Origin: Mesorhizobium sp. INR15
Lineage (GTDB): Bacteria; Pseudomonadota; Alphaproteobacteria; Rhizobiales; Rhizobiaceae
NCBI RefSeq assembly: GCF_015500075.1
Contig: NZ_CP045496.1
Span: forward strand, 4,288,001 to 4,352,000
Length of the DNA stretch: 64,000 nt
Direction: 5' to 3'
The translations under genes were made by a program, and so were the position numbers. The notes under the pieces were generated by a model. That model was not told the origin of the DNA, ran no database searches, and was given only the letters and a program-made list of their open reading frames with translations. This document shows positions 53,683 through 60,262 of the stretch, in pieces. How positions within the stretch are numbered: the stretch's first letter is position 1; every line of letters begins with the position of its first letter.

Positions 53683-54273
53683 TTATCTGGCCCGCTCACC
53701 CAGCTCACGCATTTGCCGGATCCACTTCGCCCGCGTGGCATCTCTGGTGCCAGCAACCATGCCAAACAAGGTCTCGCGCACCGGACTGATACCGACAAAA
53801 TGGAGGATGCTTCGCCGCATGCCAGCGATGCCGTGTCCTAGGAACCATAACCGGTAAAGAACGGATGGCATGCCCATGGTCACCACGACGCGCGCAGAGC
53901 GGCCGCGAAGCAGTGTCTTGGTGAAGCCGCCGCTCTTTTCCGGGTAGGCAAAGGCCGTTCCTGGTCGCATTACCTGCTCTAGAAATGCCTTAAGCATTGC
54001 CGGCATGGTTCCAAGCCACATCGGAAAAACAAACACGATGTGCTCGGCCCAGACGATCGCTTCAGCGGCATCCCTGAGACTGTCCGGGATCGCGCCGTGC
54101 TCAAACGCCTGCATCGTTCGCAGAATCGGAAAATCGAGCGCTGCCAGATCGACTCGGCGGACGACATGTCCCGACTGTTCCGCGCCCTCCCCATAGGCCT
54201 TCGCAAGACCACGGCAGAGCCGGTCAGGGGACGGGTCGGGATGACCGACGACGATGAGGATGCGTCGCGACAT
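53683..54273 (-). CDS. NAD(P)H-dependent oxidoreductase, NQO/flavodoxin-fold (FMN or FAD)
   Basis: A 196-residue flavoprotein. ILIVVGHPDPSPDRLCRGLAKAY is the phosphate-binding loop and first helix, FVFPMWLGTMPAMLKAFLEQV the typical second motif of NQO-like quinone reductases, and LRGRSARVVVTMGMP a third strand. Predicted to reduce quinones or related electrophiles with NAD(P)H. It is downstream (33-base gap) of a small conserved gene whose promoter has a perfect FixK box, so it is probably induced at low oxygen. Confidence 0.88.
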   Translation of the reverse strand: MSRRILIVVGHPDPSPDRLCRGLAKAYGEGAEQSGHVVRRVDLAALDFPILRTMQAFEHGAIPDSLRDAAEAIVWAEHIVFVFPMWLGTMPAMLKAFLEQVMRPGTAFAYPEKSGGFTKTLLRGRSARVVVTMGMPSVLYRLWFLGHGIAGMRRSILHFVGISPVRETLFGMVAGTRDATRAKWIRQMRELGERAR

Positions 54274-54305
54274 GGTGTGCCCCGGGGGAGCCTGGCGTTG
54301 CAGCG

Positions 54306-54692
54306 TTAGGGACGCTCGACCCTTGCTACCTGATAGGTGTGCATGGCCCCGTTGCGCTCGATCGATACATATTCACCGGTCACGAACCGTTCGTCGCCGA
54401 GATGGAAGCAAATCTCGTCGTCACGATCGCCTTCGGCGTAGTCGAAAAACCACTGGCCGCCGGGCTTACGCCGGAGCTTGCCTATCAGATCCTGCTCGCC
54501 GGTGCGAAACCGGCGAACGCGACAAGAGGCCCTGTGCGATTTCCACTCTTCCGCATCGATCCGGCCTTCGCCGGTCAATGGAGCAAGCACATCGTAACCC
54601 TCCTCGCGGTCACCTTCTGGATGACCTTTCTCGCGGGCGAGCAGCAGCTGGACATTGCGGAATTTGGGGGTGAGGTCCTTCAAATTGGTCAT
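54306..54692 (-). CDS. Conserved hypothetical protein, FixK-box controlled
   Basis: A 128-residue soluble protein (MTNLKDLTPKFRNVQLLLAR..., ending VSIERNGAMHTYQVARVERP), rich in charged residues with beta-strand segments. I do not recognise a family with confidence, though rhizobial relatives near FixK-regulated genes seem familiar. No signal peptide or membrane segment. A perfect FixK box lies 50 bases upstream and the flavoprotein gene follows. Its composition and ribosome site look real. Confidence 0.75.
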   Translation of the reverse strand: MTNLKDLTPKFRNVQLLLAREKGHPEGDREEGYDVLAPLTGEGRIDAEEWKSHRASCRVRRFRTGEQDLIGKLRRKPGGQWFFDYAEGDRDDEICFHLGDERFVTGEYVSIERNGAMHTYQVARVERP

Positions 54693-54741
54693 GGCGAACT
54701 CCTTTCAAGGAGTTCCATAGAGCGATTGCAGAGCCTGGCCC

Positions 54742-54755
54742 TTGATCCGCATCAA
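54742..54755. promoter_or_regulatory. Perfect FixK/FNR box upstream of the 54306-54692 gene
   Basis: TTGATCCGCATCAA, an exact TTGAT-N4-ATCAA. Class-II start predicted near 54707, a 15-base leader to the ATG at 54692. Confidence 0.88.
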
Positions 54756-54780
54756 AGAAGGCTCGAGAACCGCGTTTCAA

Positions 54781-56034
54781 TCAAGGGCTAAGCCACAGCA
54801 TCGCGCAGGCGCCCATGGTCGCGGCGATCAGGGTTGCGGCGGCCAGTGGCAGCCAGAACCTGACTGGACCGGCGGAGATTGCGAGCAGCAGGCGTCCAAT
54901 CGCGTTTGCTGCCAGCGCCGCCAGCACCGCCTGGCCCACGGTCTCAATGGACACCGAATGCTTGATCAGGCGCAGTGCGCCGAGCACCGAGACATCGACG
55001 TCGAGTGTGCCGGCCAGTGCCGAACTCGCCAGCAAGCCGCGCCCGCCGAACTGAGCGGCCAGCCCCGCACTCGCGGTCGCGACGACAGCAAAGAGCAAGG
55101 CGAAGAGCAGCAACGGGCCCAGTTCGAATGGATTGCGCGCGATGGCTCTGCCTTCGCCGTTTCCGCTGTTCCGGGTCAGCAACAACGCGCCGCAGACAGC
55201 GAAGGCGAGCGCCGCGGCAATCGCCGGAATGGCGACCGAGGCGAATACGCTTGGCTCGATGATAAGAACCACGGCGCAGACGCGCAGCACCGAAACCATT
55301 GCAGCCAGCGATGCCGCCCCGGCAAGCGCCAGCCGATTGGCTGCAGATGTGGTGGCGTTGCGGGCAAGCGCCAAGGTCACGGCGGTTGAAGAGACGATCG
55401 CCCCGGCGAGCGAACTGACCAGCAGACCACGCGTATTGCCCAGGATGCGAACAGCCACATAGCCGGCGAACGATATCGAGGCCATCAGCACCGTCAGGAA
55501 CCAGACCTCCCAAGGATTGAACCCGCCCCAAGGGTCCATCGGCTGGTTTGGCAGCAAAGGCAAGACGATCGCCGTCATCACCGCCAGGATCAGCGCCGAA
55601 CGGAGTTCGATCCAGGTCAGTCGCTTCAAAAGACCGTGCAGGACCTCGCGGCTGGCCAGGATTGCCGCCAATGCCGCTCCACCGGCAGCAGCCGCCCGAT
55701 GATCGCCGGCGACGGAAAGCGCGCCAAGGGCAAAAACGGCAAGGCTCGCAATCACGCTCGTGACGCTGAAATCCTCGTCATGGGCAGCCTCGCGCGCCTT
55801 GTACCAGGCAAAGATTGCCGCAAAGGCGATGAACCCGCCGACCAGCACGGATACCGCGCCGAGCGCGTTGGCCAGGGCGGCGAGAACGCCGCCGAGTAGG
55901 CCGGATATGCCGAATGTCCGAATTCCGGCCGTTCGACTGCGATCGGGTGCATCCCTTTCTTGCCAGCCACGCTCCAAACCGACGAGCAGACCTATTGCCA
56001 GGGCGAGCCCGAGCCTAGCGATGAGCGGATCCAT
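54781..56034 (-). CDS. MgtC/SapB-DUF4010 family membrane protein
   Basis: A 417-residue inner-membrane protein with a MgtC-like N-terminal half (LIARLGLALAIGLLVGLERGWQERD, then FGISGLLGGVLAALA) and a DUF4010 second half (FELGPLLLFALLFAVVATASAGLAAQFGGRGLLASSALAGTLDVDVSVLGAL) with 11-13 hydrophobic helices. MgtC proteins relate to magnesium and acid stress; this long form has no settled function. It is third in a usp-trx-mgtC set (gap of 13 bases). The MgtA-type ATPase at 62815 is another magnesium link. Confidence 0.88.
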   Translation of the reverse strand: MDPLIARLGLALAIGLLVGLERGWQERDAPDRSRTAGIRTFGISGLLGGVLAALANALGAVSVLVGGFIAFAAIFAWYKAREAAHDEDFSVTSVIASLAVFALGALSVAGDHRAAAAGGAALAAILASREVLHGLLKRLTWIELRSALILAVMTAIVLPLLPNQPMDPWGGFNPWEVWFLTVLMASISFAGYVAVRILGNTRGLLVSSLAGAIVSSTAVTLALARNATTSAANRLALAGAASLAAMVSVLRVCAVVLIIEPSVFASVAIPAIAAALAFAVCGALLLTRNSGNGEGRAIARNPFELGPLLLFALLFAVVATASAGLAAQFGGRGLLASSALAGTLDVDVSVLGALRLIKHSVSIETVGQAVLAALAANAIGRLLLAISAGPVRFWLPLAAATLIAATMGACAMLWLSP

Positions 56035-56047
56035 TGGCGCGGCGACT

Positions 56048-56395
56048 TCAGGCGGCGACCGTCGGCAGGCGGTCGCGAACCCACCTGACGATCTGGCCTG
56101 CCGTCATTGCGCCGGATGTGCGTGCAATCTCGCGCCCGCCATGGAAGAGGACCATCGTCGGGATGCCACGAATGTCAAGCCTTGCCGCAACGGCCTGCTC
56201 GCTGTCCGAATTGAGCTTGATCAGGCGAACATGCGGCTCCAGCTCGTTGGCAGCCGCTTCGTACGCCGGGGCCATCAGCTTGCAGGGGCCGCACCAGGGT
56301 GCCCAGATATCGACGACAACGGGCAGGCTGCTGCGCGAGATCTGATGATCGAAAGTCGCTGCGTCGACGTCTTGCGGGTGGCCCGAAAACAGCAT
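56048..56395 (-). CDS. Thioredoxin, TrxC-type with lost N-terminal zinc ribbon
   Basis: A 115-residue thioredoxin with the active site WAPWCGPCKLMAPAYEAA. LFSGHPQDVDAATFDHQI before it is typical of thioredoxin 2 (TrxC), which normally has about 30 more residues forming a zinc ribbon. Upstream in frame is EAKCGKCGTM, the second CxxC of that ribbon. The frame has no start codon there and closes at the usp stop. ATG 56395 is therefore the practical start, though the AGGAAGGAG site lies about 23 bases upstream. It reduces protein disulphides in the cytoplasm. Confidence 0.85.
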   Translation of the reverse strand: MLFSGHPQDVDAATFDHQISRSSLPVVVDIWAPWCGPCKLMAPAYEAAANELEPHVRLIKLNSDSEQAVAARLDIRGIPTMVLFHGGREIARTSGAMTAGQIVRWVRDRLPTVAA

Positions 56396-56434
56396 GGTCC
56401 CGCACTTTCCGCATTTCGCCTCGAGGCTCCTTCC

Positions 56435-57259
56435 TCAGTTCGATATGAAACGATGCAATGATCCGCTGCGCAGCACGGAACGCGTCACGCCGCCAAAGGT
56501 CCTCTCCAGTGCCCGGCTATGACCATAGCCACCGAGAACAATGAGATCGGCCGCAATATCCTGTCCGATCTGCAGGAGGATTTCCGCCGGTTCGGAGCGG
56601 CGCGCATCCAAGATTTCCGATCGCGCCTTCACCCCGTGGCGCGTCAGAAAGAGTTCGACATCCGCTGCATTTTCCCTGGGCCCAGTATTCCCATCGTCTA
56701 CGGTGGCGATCACGACATCCCTGGCGGTGATCAGGAAAGGCATAGCGTCGATAACGGCACGTCGCGCTTCCCGCGTGTCATTCCATGCAATCAGGATGCT
56801 TTCGGCCTTGATCGGCGCCAATGGGTCCGATGCCACGAGTATCGGACGGCCAGCCGCAAGGATGAGACTTGCCGGATCCAGCATACGATGACGGTCGACC
56901 ACCAGATCCGCCGAAGGCGAGCCAGTGACGATCAAGTCGGCGGCACGCGCATTGAGTGCAAGTTGGCGCGTGGGATTGCCTACCTCTCCGCGCCACGAGG
57001 CACGATTGCTGCCTGCGACGATGCTCAGGAATTCCTCTCCCAGGCAGTCGAGGCGGCCTTCAATCTCCTCCACCTGACGCCACAACGCCTTGGTCGCGGC
57101 CTGGTCATCAGTGCCGGTCGGCATGACAAAATGCGGCTCGGCGGCGCAGAAGCCAATCAGGTCGGCCTCGAGCCGTTGAGCAAGATTCCATGCCATCGCG
57201 ATGCGTGGCGCGGCGATCGCGTCCGCGTCCAGTTGAACCATGATCGTCTTGAAAGCCAT
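56435..57259 (-). CDS. Universal stress protein, tandem Usp domains
   Basis: A 274-residue protein with two Usp repeats: 1-145 starting FKTIMVQLDADAIAAPRIAMAWNLAQRL, and 150-274 starting AESILIAWNDTREARRAVIDAMPFL, the second ending LIVLGGYGHSRALERTFGGVTRSVL with the ATP-binding G-x2-G-x9-G pattern. It is close in plan to the protein at 62006-62815. It is first of the operon with thioredoxin and MgtC-like protein; a FixK box (TTGATGCGCGTCAA) lies 56 bases upstream. Confidence 0.92.
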   Translation of the reverse strand: MAFKTIMVQLDADAIAAPRIAMAWNLAQRLEADLIGFCAAEPHFVMPTGTDDQAATKALWRQVEEIEGRLDCLGEEFLSIVAGSNRASWRGEVGNPTRQLALNARAADLIVTGSPSADLVVDRHRMLDPASLILAAGRPILVASDPLAPIKAESILIAWNDTREARRAVIDAMPFLITARDVVIATVDDGNTGPRENAADVELFLTRHGVKARSEILDARRSEPAEILLQIGQDIAADLIVLGGYGHSRALERTFGGVTRSVLRSGSLHRFISN

Positions 57260-57314
57260 CGCGTCATTCCATCTGCGGTTGACGCGATTTGGCCATCAAA
57301 TAGAGGGGGGCACC

Positions 57315-57328
57315 TTGATGCGCGTCAA
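57315..57328. promoter_or_regulatory. FixK/FNR box upstream of the tandem-Usp gene
   Basis: TTGATGCGCGTCAA, TTGA-N6-TCAA with one right-half mismatch. Class-II start near 57280 would leave about 21 bases before the usp ATG at 57259. Confidence 0.82.
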
Positions 57329-57385
57329 ACGCGCAACGAAACCGGGTGGGGTCGGCACGCTCGTACAGTCCGCAACGCTCTAGAG

Positions 57386-57399
57386 TTGATCCTGATCAA
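57386..57399. promoter_or_regulatory. Perfect FixK/FNR box upstream of the phasin gene
   Basis: TTGATCCTGATCAA, the exact consensus. Class-II start near 57434 leaves a 27-base leader before the phasin ATG at 57461. It shares the 201-base divergent gap with the box at 57315-57328. Confidence 0.9.
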
Positions 57400-57460
57400 G
57401 GACATGATGACGAATGGCGTCAACGTCGCGCTGTGGAGATTCAGAAAGGAGTAGTCGATA

Positions 57461-57844
57461 ATGCACACCCAGCCCGAACCATCCTCATTCGGCACACGAT
57501 TGTTGCCGATTGCGGGAAATGGCCAGAAGTTCTTCCTTGCTGCCGCGTCTCTTCAACTGGACGCTTTCAAGGCGATGATGCGCTATAACGTCGAAACCCT
57601 GGCATTTCTGAAGCATCGTTGCGAACAGGACGTCAAGCTGGCCGACGATCTCATCACCGGTCCGGAGTTCAATGACGCTTTCGACATCTTTGCCGCTTTC
57701 CTACAGAATGCGACCTCGCAATATGTCAGCGAAGCCGGAAAGGTCGCTACACTGACCTCCAGGCTTGCCTCGGAAACGGCCAAGCGGGTCCGCAAGGAAG
57801 CCAGAAATGCGATCGAGGACGCAGCGGCAAAGACAGTCGCGTAG
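57461..57844 (+). CDS. Phasin-family protein
   Basis: A 127-residue, almost wholly helical protein. SLQLDAFKAMMRYNVETLAFLKHRCEQDVKLADDLI and AFLQNATSQYVSEAGKVATLTSRLASETAKRVRKEAR fit phasins, which coat polyhydroxyalkanoate granules. FGTRLLPIAGNGQKFF is the variable head. Regulation by a perfect FixK box suggests storage-granule changes at low oxygen. The cytochrome c gene follows after 25 bases in an operon. The family call rests on composition and heptad pattern. Confidence 0.8.
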   Translation: MHTQPEPSSFGTRLLPIAGNGQKFFLAAASLQLDAFKAMMRYNVETLAFLKHRCEQDVKLADDLITGPEFNDAFDIFAAFLQNATSQYVSEAGKVATLTSRLASETAKRVRKEARNAIEDAAAKTVA

Positions 57845-57869
57845 ATCGGCAATGCGGAGGTCGTCAAAC

Positions 57870-58211
57870 ATGAACAGCCTTTACAGGCGTTGTCTTCTGC
57901 CGGCTTCCGCCCTTGCAATGATGCTGCTCGGACATGTGCATCCAGCCCTGGCCGATGGCTTAGCTGATCACGGAAAGGCGTTGGTGGAAGTCAATTGCGC
58001 CCGCTGCCACGCCATTGGAAAAACCGACAAGAGCAGCCATCCTGACGCCCCGGCGTTTCGCACCTTGTCAAAGCGATATCCGATCACCGATCTCGAGGAG
58101 GCCCTCGCCGAGGGGATTTCGACTGGCCATCCAGACATGCCTGAGTGGATCGCCAGCCCCGACCAGATCGACGCAATTATCGCTTACATCAGCACCTTGC
58201 AGCAACCGTGA
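57870..58211 (+). CDS. Small periplasmic cytochrome c
   Basis: A 113-residue class-I-type cytochrome with a signal peptide (LLPASALAMMLLGHVHPALA, cleaved before DGLADHG). The haem motif is C43-A-R-C46-H47 in NCARCHAIG and the probable Met ligand is in GHPDMPEWI. It is a soluble electron carrier. GCGGAGG precedes the ATG at the right distance. It follows the phasin gene and thus the FixK promoter. Two b-type cytochromes and a cupredoxin lie 5 kb away. Confidence 0.93.
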   Translation: MNSLYRRCLLPASALAMMLLGHVHPALADGLADHGKALVEVNCARCHAIGKTDKSSHPDAPAFRTLSKRYPITDLEEALAEGISTGHPDMPEWIASPDQIDAIIAYISTLQQP

Positions 58212-58243
58212 CCGGGGCTGTGGAAGCGGCAGCCCACCGAACC

Positions 58244-58273
58244 TGACGCCTCCATTGCACAATGGAAGCGTCA
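58244..58273. terminator. Inverted repeat after the cytochrome c gene, likely terminator
   Basis: TGACGCCTCCATTG (58244-58257) and CAATGGAAGCGTCA (58260-58273) form a 14-base stem with one mismatch and a very tight loop. No T run follows, so termination is uncertain. It lies between the convergent cytochrome c and eRF1-like genes. Confidence 0.55.
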
Positions 58274-58320
58274 ACCGATCTGGTGGTTGTTAACGCGCCA
58301 GCAAAACGGCGCGTACCAAG

Positions 58321-58707
58321 CTAGGGCAACATCCTGTCAGCTGCACGGAAAAACGACCGAGCATGCGCCACGATCTGGGCCTCCGTAGGATGATCGGCAG
58401 GTTCAACGCCGATGACGCGATCCTTCAAGTGGGGATGGTGGTCGCGTATATGCTTTGCCAACTCGTCTTTTGCCGAACCTGGCCCCACGATCAGCCATTC
58501 CTTCGCCGGCTGTAGCGCCGCGACGATGTCCTGGTAGAAGGACTGGTTTTCCGGTGCACGCTTGCCGTCGACGGTGCCTGCCTTGTTGTGGGTCTGATGA
58601 TGCGCAAGCGTGGTGGCAAGCCTAAGGCTCTCGGCCGATTCACGATTGAAGAAAAACACTTTGGCTTCGCGATGGTCCAGCCAGGCAACGGCATGTTGGG
58701 TTTGCAT
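58321..58707 (-). CDS. Host-attachment/eRF1-like protein (translational machinery protein type)
   Basis: A 128-residue soluble protein. AVAWLDHREAKVFFFNRE is the opening, SFYQDIVAALQPAKEWLIVGPGSAKDELAKHI the central eRF1_2/baeRF-like element, and HLKDRVIGVEPADHPTEAQIVAHARSFF the end. Family members have a release-factor-like fold of unclear function. It is encoded between the cytochrome c and lipoyl-like genes within the FixK-box cluster. No FixK box was noted upstream of it. Confidence 0.75.
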   Translation of the reverse strand: MQTQHAVAWLDHREAKVFFFNRESAESLRLATTLAHHQTHNKAGTVDGKRAPENQSFYQDIVAALQPAKEWLIVGPGSAKDELAKHIRDHHPHLKDRVIGVEPADHPTEAQIVAHARSFFRAADRMLP

Positions 58708-58776
58708 ATTGATACATCGTTGGGGCTATAGTTGGGGAATGAGCGCAATCAACCGGACGAGACGTCCTCACGCGGG

Positions 58777-59016
58777 CTAAGACTCCAGCGTTGCCAGGAT
58801 CGAGCCGGGCTCGATGACGGTATTGGCTGTGGCGACAATCGTCGCGCGGCCACCTGCCGGCGCGACAATCTCGTGCAGCGCGTCTTCAACGCGAATTTCG
58901 GCTATTCGCTCTCCGGCTTTGACTGTGTCACCGCTCGTAATGAACCAGCGCTCCAGCATGCCCTCCGGCAACATGCTGGACGCCCACAGGCCTTCATCGA
59001 CCTTGATATAGTGCAT
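58777..59016 (-). CDS. Stand-alone lipoyl/biotinyl-like domain without attachment lysine
   Basis: A 79-residue protein reading as a single biotinyl/lipoyl beta-barrel: WFITSGDTVKAGERIAEIRVEDALHEIVAPAGGRATIVATANTVIEPGSILATLE. The hairpin that normally carries the modified lysine (E-x-D/M-K) reads EDALHEI, with Ala-Leu-His instead of lysine. It therefore cannot be lipoylated or biotinylated in the usual way. Its start has a perfect FixK box 51-64 bases upstream. The role is unknown; a docking, electron-transfer or binding role is possible. Confidence 0.8.
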   Translation of the reverse strand: MHYIKVDEGLWASSMLPEGMLERWFITSGDTVKAGERIAEIRVEDALHEIVAPAGGRATIVATANTVIEPGSILATLES

Positions 59017-59066
59017 CGCAATTCTCCCTATGCCGACGAATGATATGCGCTCGCGCAGCGCGGTCC

Positions 59067-59080
59067 TTGATCCCGATCAA
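59067..59080. promoter_or_regulatory. Perfect FixK/FNR box upstream of the lipoyl-like gene
   Basis: TTGATCCCGATCAA. Class-II start near 59032, a 16-base leader to the ATG at 59016. Confidence 0.88.
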
Positions 59081-59117
59081 TCGGCGTACGACGCAGGGTG
59101 CTGCAATTGCACGGCGT

Positions 59118-59131
59118 TTGACGGTGATCAA
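59118..59131. promoter_or_regulatory. Second FixK/FNR box, 51 bases from the first
   Basis: TTGACGGTGATCAA, one mismatch. Five helical turns from 59067-59080, so two FixK dimers could bind the same DNA face. Alternatively it could drive a plus-strand transcript from near 59166. Confidence 0.65.
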
Positions 59132-59426
59132 TTTCTGATGCGGCAGCTGTCCTAAGATCGCCGGCCGTCGACGGAGTGAGGCCATGAAGCAGTACAAGGA
59201 AAGCAGCCGTTGGCGATGAGCGTCCGATCAGATATTGGCGCTGCTTCCGCAATCAATTGGGTTGCCCGCGCCGTGCATGTGATTGGCGCCAATGACGATA
59301 TGGCGTCTGCCGCAAGAACCGTTAGCCACATCAGCCTGACGCCCGGCAACGCGTGTGCCTGTGCGGCAATTCCAAAAAATGATGCAGATCAATGCGCAAC
59401 GCATCGTTTGCGAAGATTTTGATACG

Positions 59427-59651
59427 ATGTGGACCCCTATCCTAAGCGCACCTTATGGTCGCCATCTCGAACTCGCCGTCTTCGACGAGGAGGGAGCGCA
59501 TGCCCTGGTATTTCCCTGCATAAAGAGCCGCGAAGGTTGGAAAAATGCTGCCACCGGCGCCCGTGTCGACATCCGTCCGACCCACTGGCGCGAGTGGGAA
59601 GAGGAGAAGGTTCAGGCCGGCACTGGCAACCCTCTCGGAGGTTCTCCCTAA
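59427..59651 (+). CDS. Small conserved rhizobial hypothetical protein
   Basis: A 74-residue protein, MWTPILSAPYGRHLELAVFD..., then HALVFPCIKSREGWKNAATGA and PTHWREWEEE. The WTPI.SAP, LAV and PTHWREW pattern occurs in small proteins of rhizobia and bradyrhizobia, function unknown. ATG 59427 is chosen by this start; ATG 59379/59382 or GTG 59355 are alternatives. Its stop overlaps the convergent fixJ stop. A FixK-like site lies at 59379-59392. Confidence 0.65.
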   Translation: MWTPILSAPYGRHLELAVFDEEGAHALVFPCIKSREGWKNAATGARVDIRPTHWREWEEEKVQAGTGNPLGGSP

Positions 59652-60262
59652 GGCCTGGATTCCACGATCAATGCCATGCGCACGAGATGTGACAGGCTGC
59701 TTGCGCCCATTTTGCTCATGACATTGGCCCGGTGGATTTCGACCGTGCGCGGACTGATCCCCAGATCGTAGGCAATCGTCTTGTTCGGTAGGCCCGAAAC
59801 AAGTCCATCCAGCACCTGCCGCTCGCGTTCTGACAAGGTCGACAGACGCGCGCGGATATCCGCAGAATGGGGATGCGCCGCGTTCGCCTGGTTCCGGTTG
59901 GCTAGCGCGGAACGGATTGCCTCGATCAGCATCTCGTCGTCGAATGGCTTTTCGATGAAGTCGGCAGCGCCCTCCTTCATCGCTTGAACGGCAAGAGCCA
60001 CGTCGGCATGGCCCGTCATGACAATAACCGGAATTGTATGTCCGCCCGCTCTGAGCTGGCGCAGGAACTCGATGCCGTCTATGCCCGGCATGCGCACGTC
60101 GGTGACGATGCAGCCGTCGAGATGGCCTGTCGCCGTCAAGAGAAAAGCGGTGGCCGATTCGTGCAAGCGTACTGCGAAGTCTGCTGTCGCCAGAAGAAAA
60201 CCGAGCGATTTGCGGACGTCGACATCGTCATCGACCACGTGCACCAGATCACTGTCGGCCAT
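59648..60262 (-). CDS. fixJ: FixJ-type response regulator
   Basis: A 204-residue two-domain regulator. The receiver domain (HVVDDDVDVRKSLGFLL, phospho-acceptor Asp55 in IVTDVRMPGIDG, MTGHADV, Lys in IEKPF) is followed by the LuxR/FixJ helix-turn-helix (LSERERQVLDGLVSGLPNKTIAYDLGISPRTVEIHRANVMSKM). In rhizobia FixJ, phosphorylated by FixL when oxygen falls, activates fixK. The start overlaps the fixL end by 14 bases, so the pair is co-translated. Confidence 0.95.
   Translation of the reverse strand: MADSDLVHVVDDDVDVRKSLGFLLATADFAVRLHESATAFLLTATGHLDGCIVTDVRMPGIDGIEFLRQLRAGGHTIPVIVMTGHADVALAVQAMKEGAADFIEKPFDDEMLIEAIRSALANRNQANAAHPHSADIRARLSTLSERERQVLDGLVSGLPNKTIAYDLGISPRTVEIHRANVMSKMGASSLSHLVRMALIVESRP

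Larger units (their letters stand above)
59017..59426. other. 410-base regulatory gap with FixK boxes
   Basis: Apart from boxes at 59067-59080 and 59118-59131, a weaker one, ATGATGCAGATCAA, lies at 59379-59392 before the next gene. Plus-strand frames here are short. An 11-codon frame from 59183 overlaps the start of a 69-codon frame (59216-59422) in an ATGA junction; neither has a recognisable product. Confidence 0.55.

Noticed and set aside
53489..53857. 122-codon plus-strand frame before the flavoprotein gene end
   Set aside because: It overlaps the minus-strand flavoprotein gene, has unlikely Arg/Cys-rich composition and no ribosome site.
59210..59422. 69-codon plus-strand frame in the FixK-box gap
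   Set aside because: Protein-like in its first half but Cys/Arg-rich at the end, no recognised family, and a poor ribosome site; mentioned only in the gap description.
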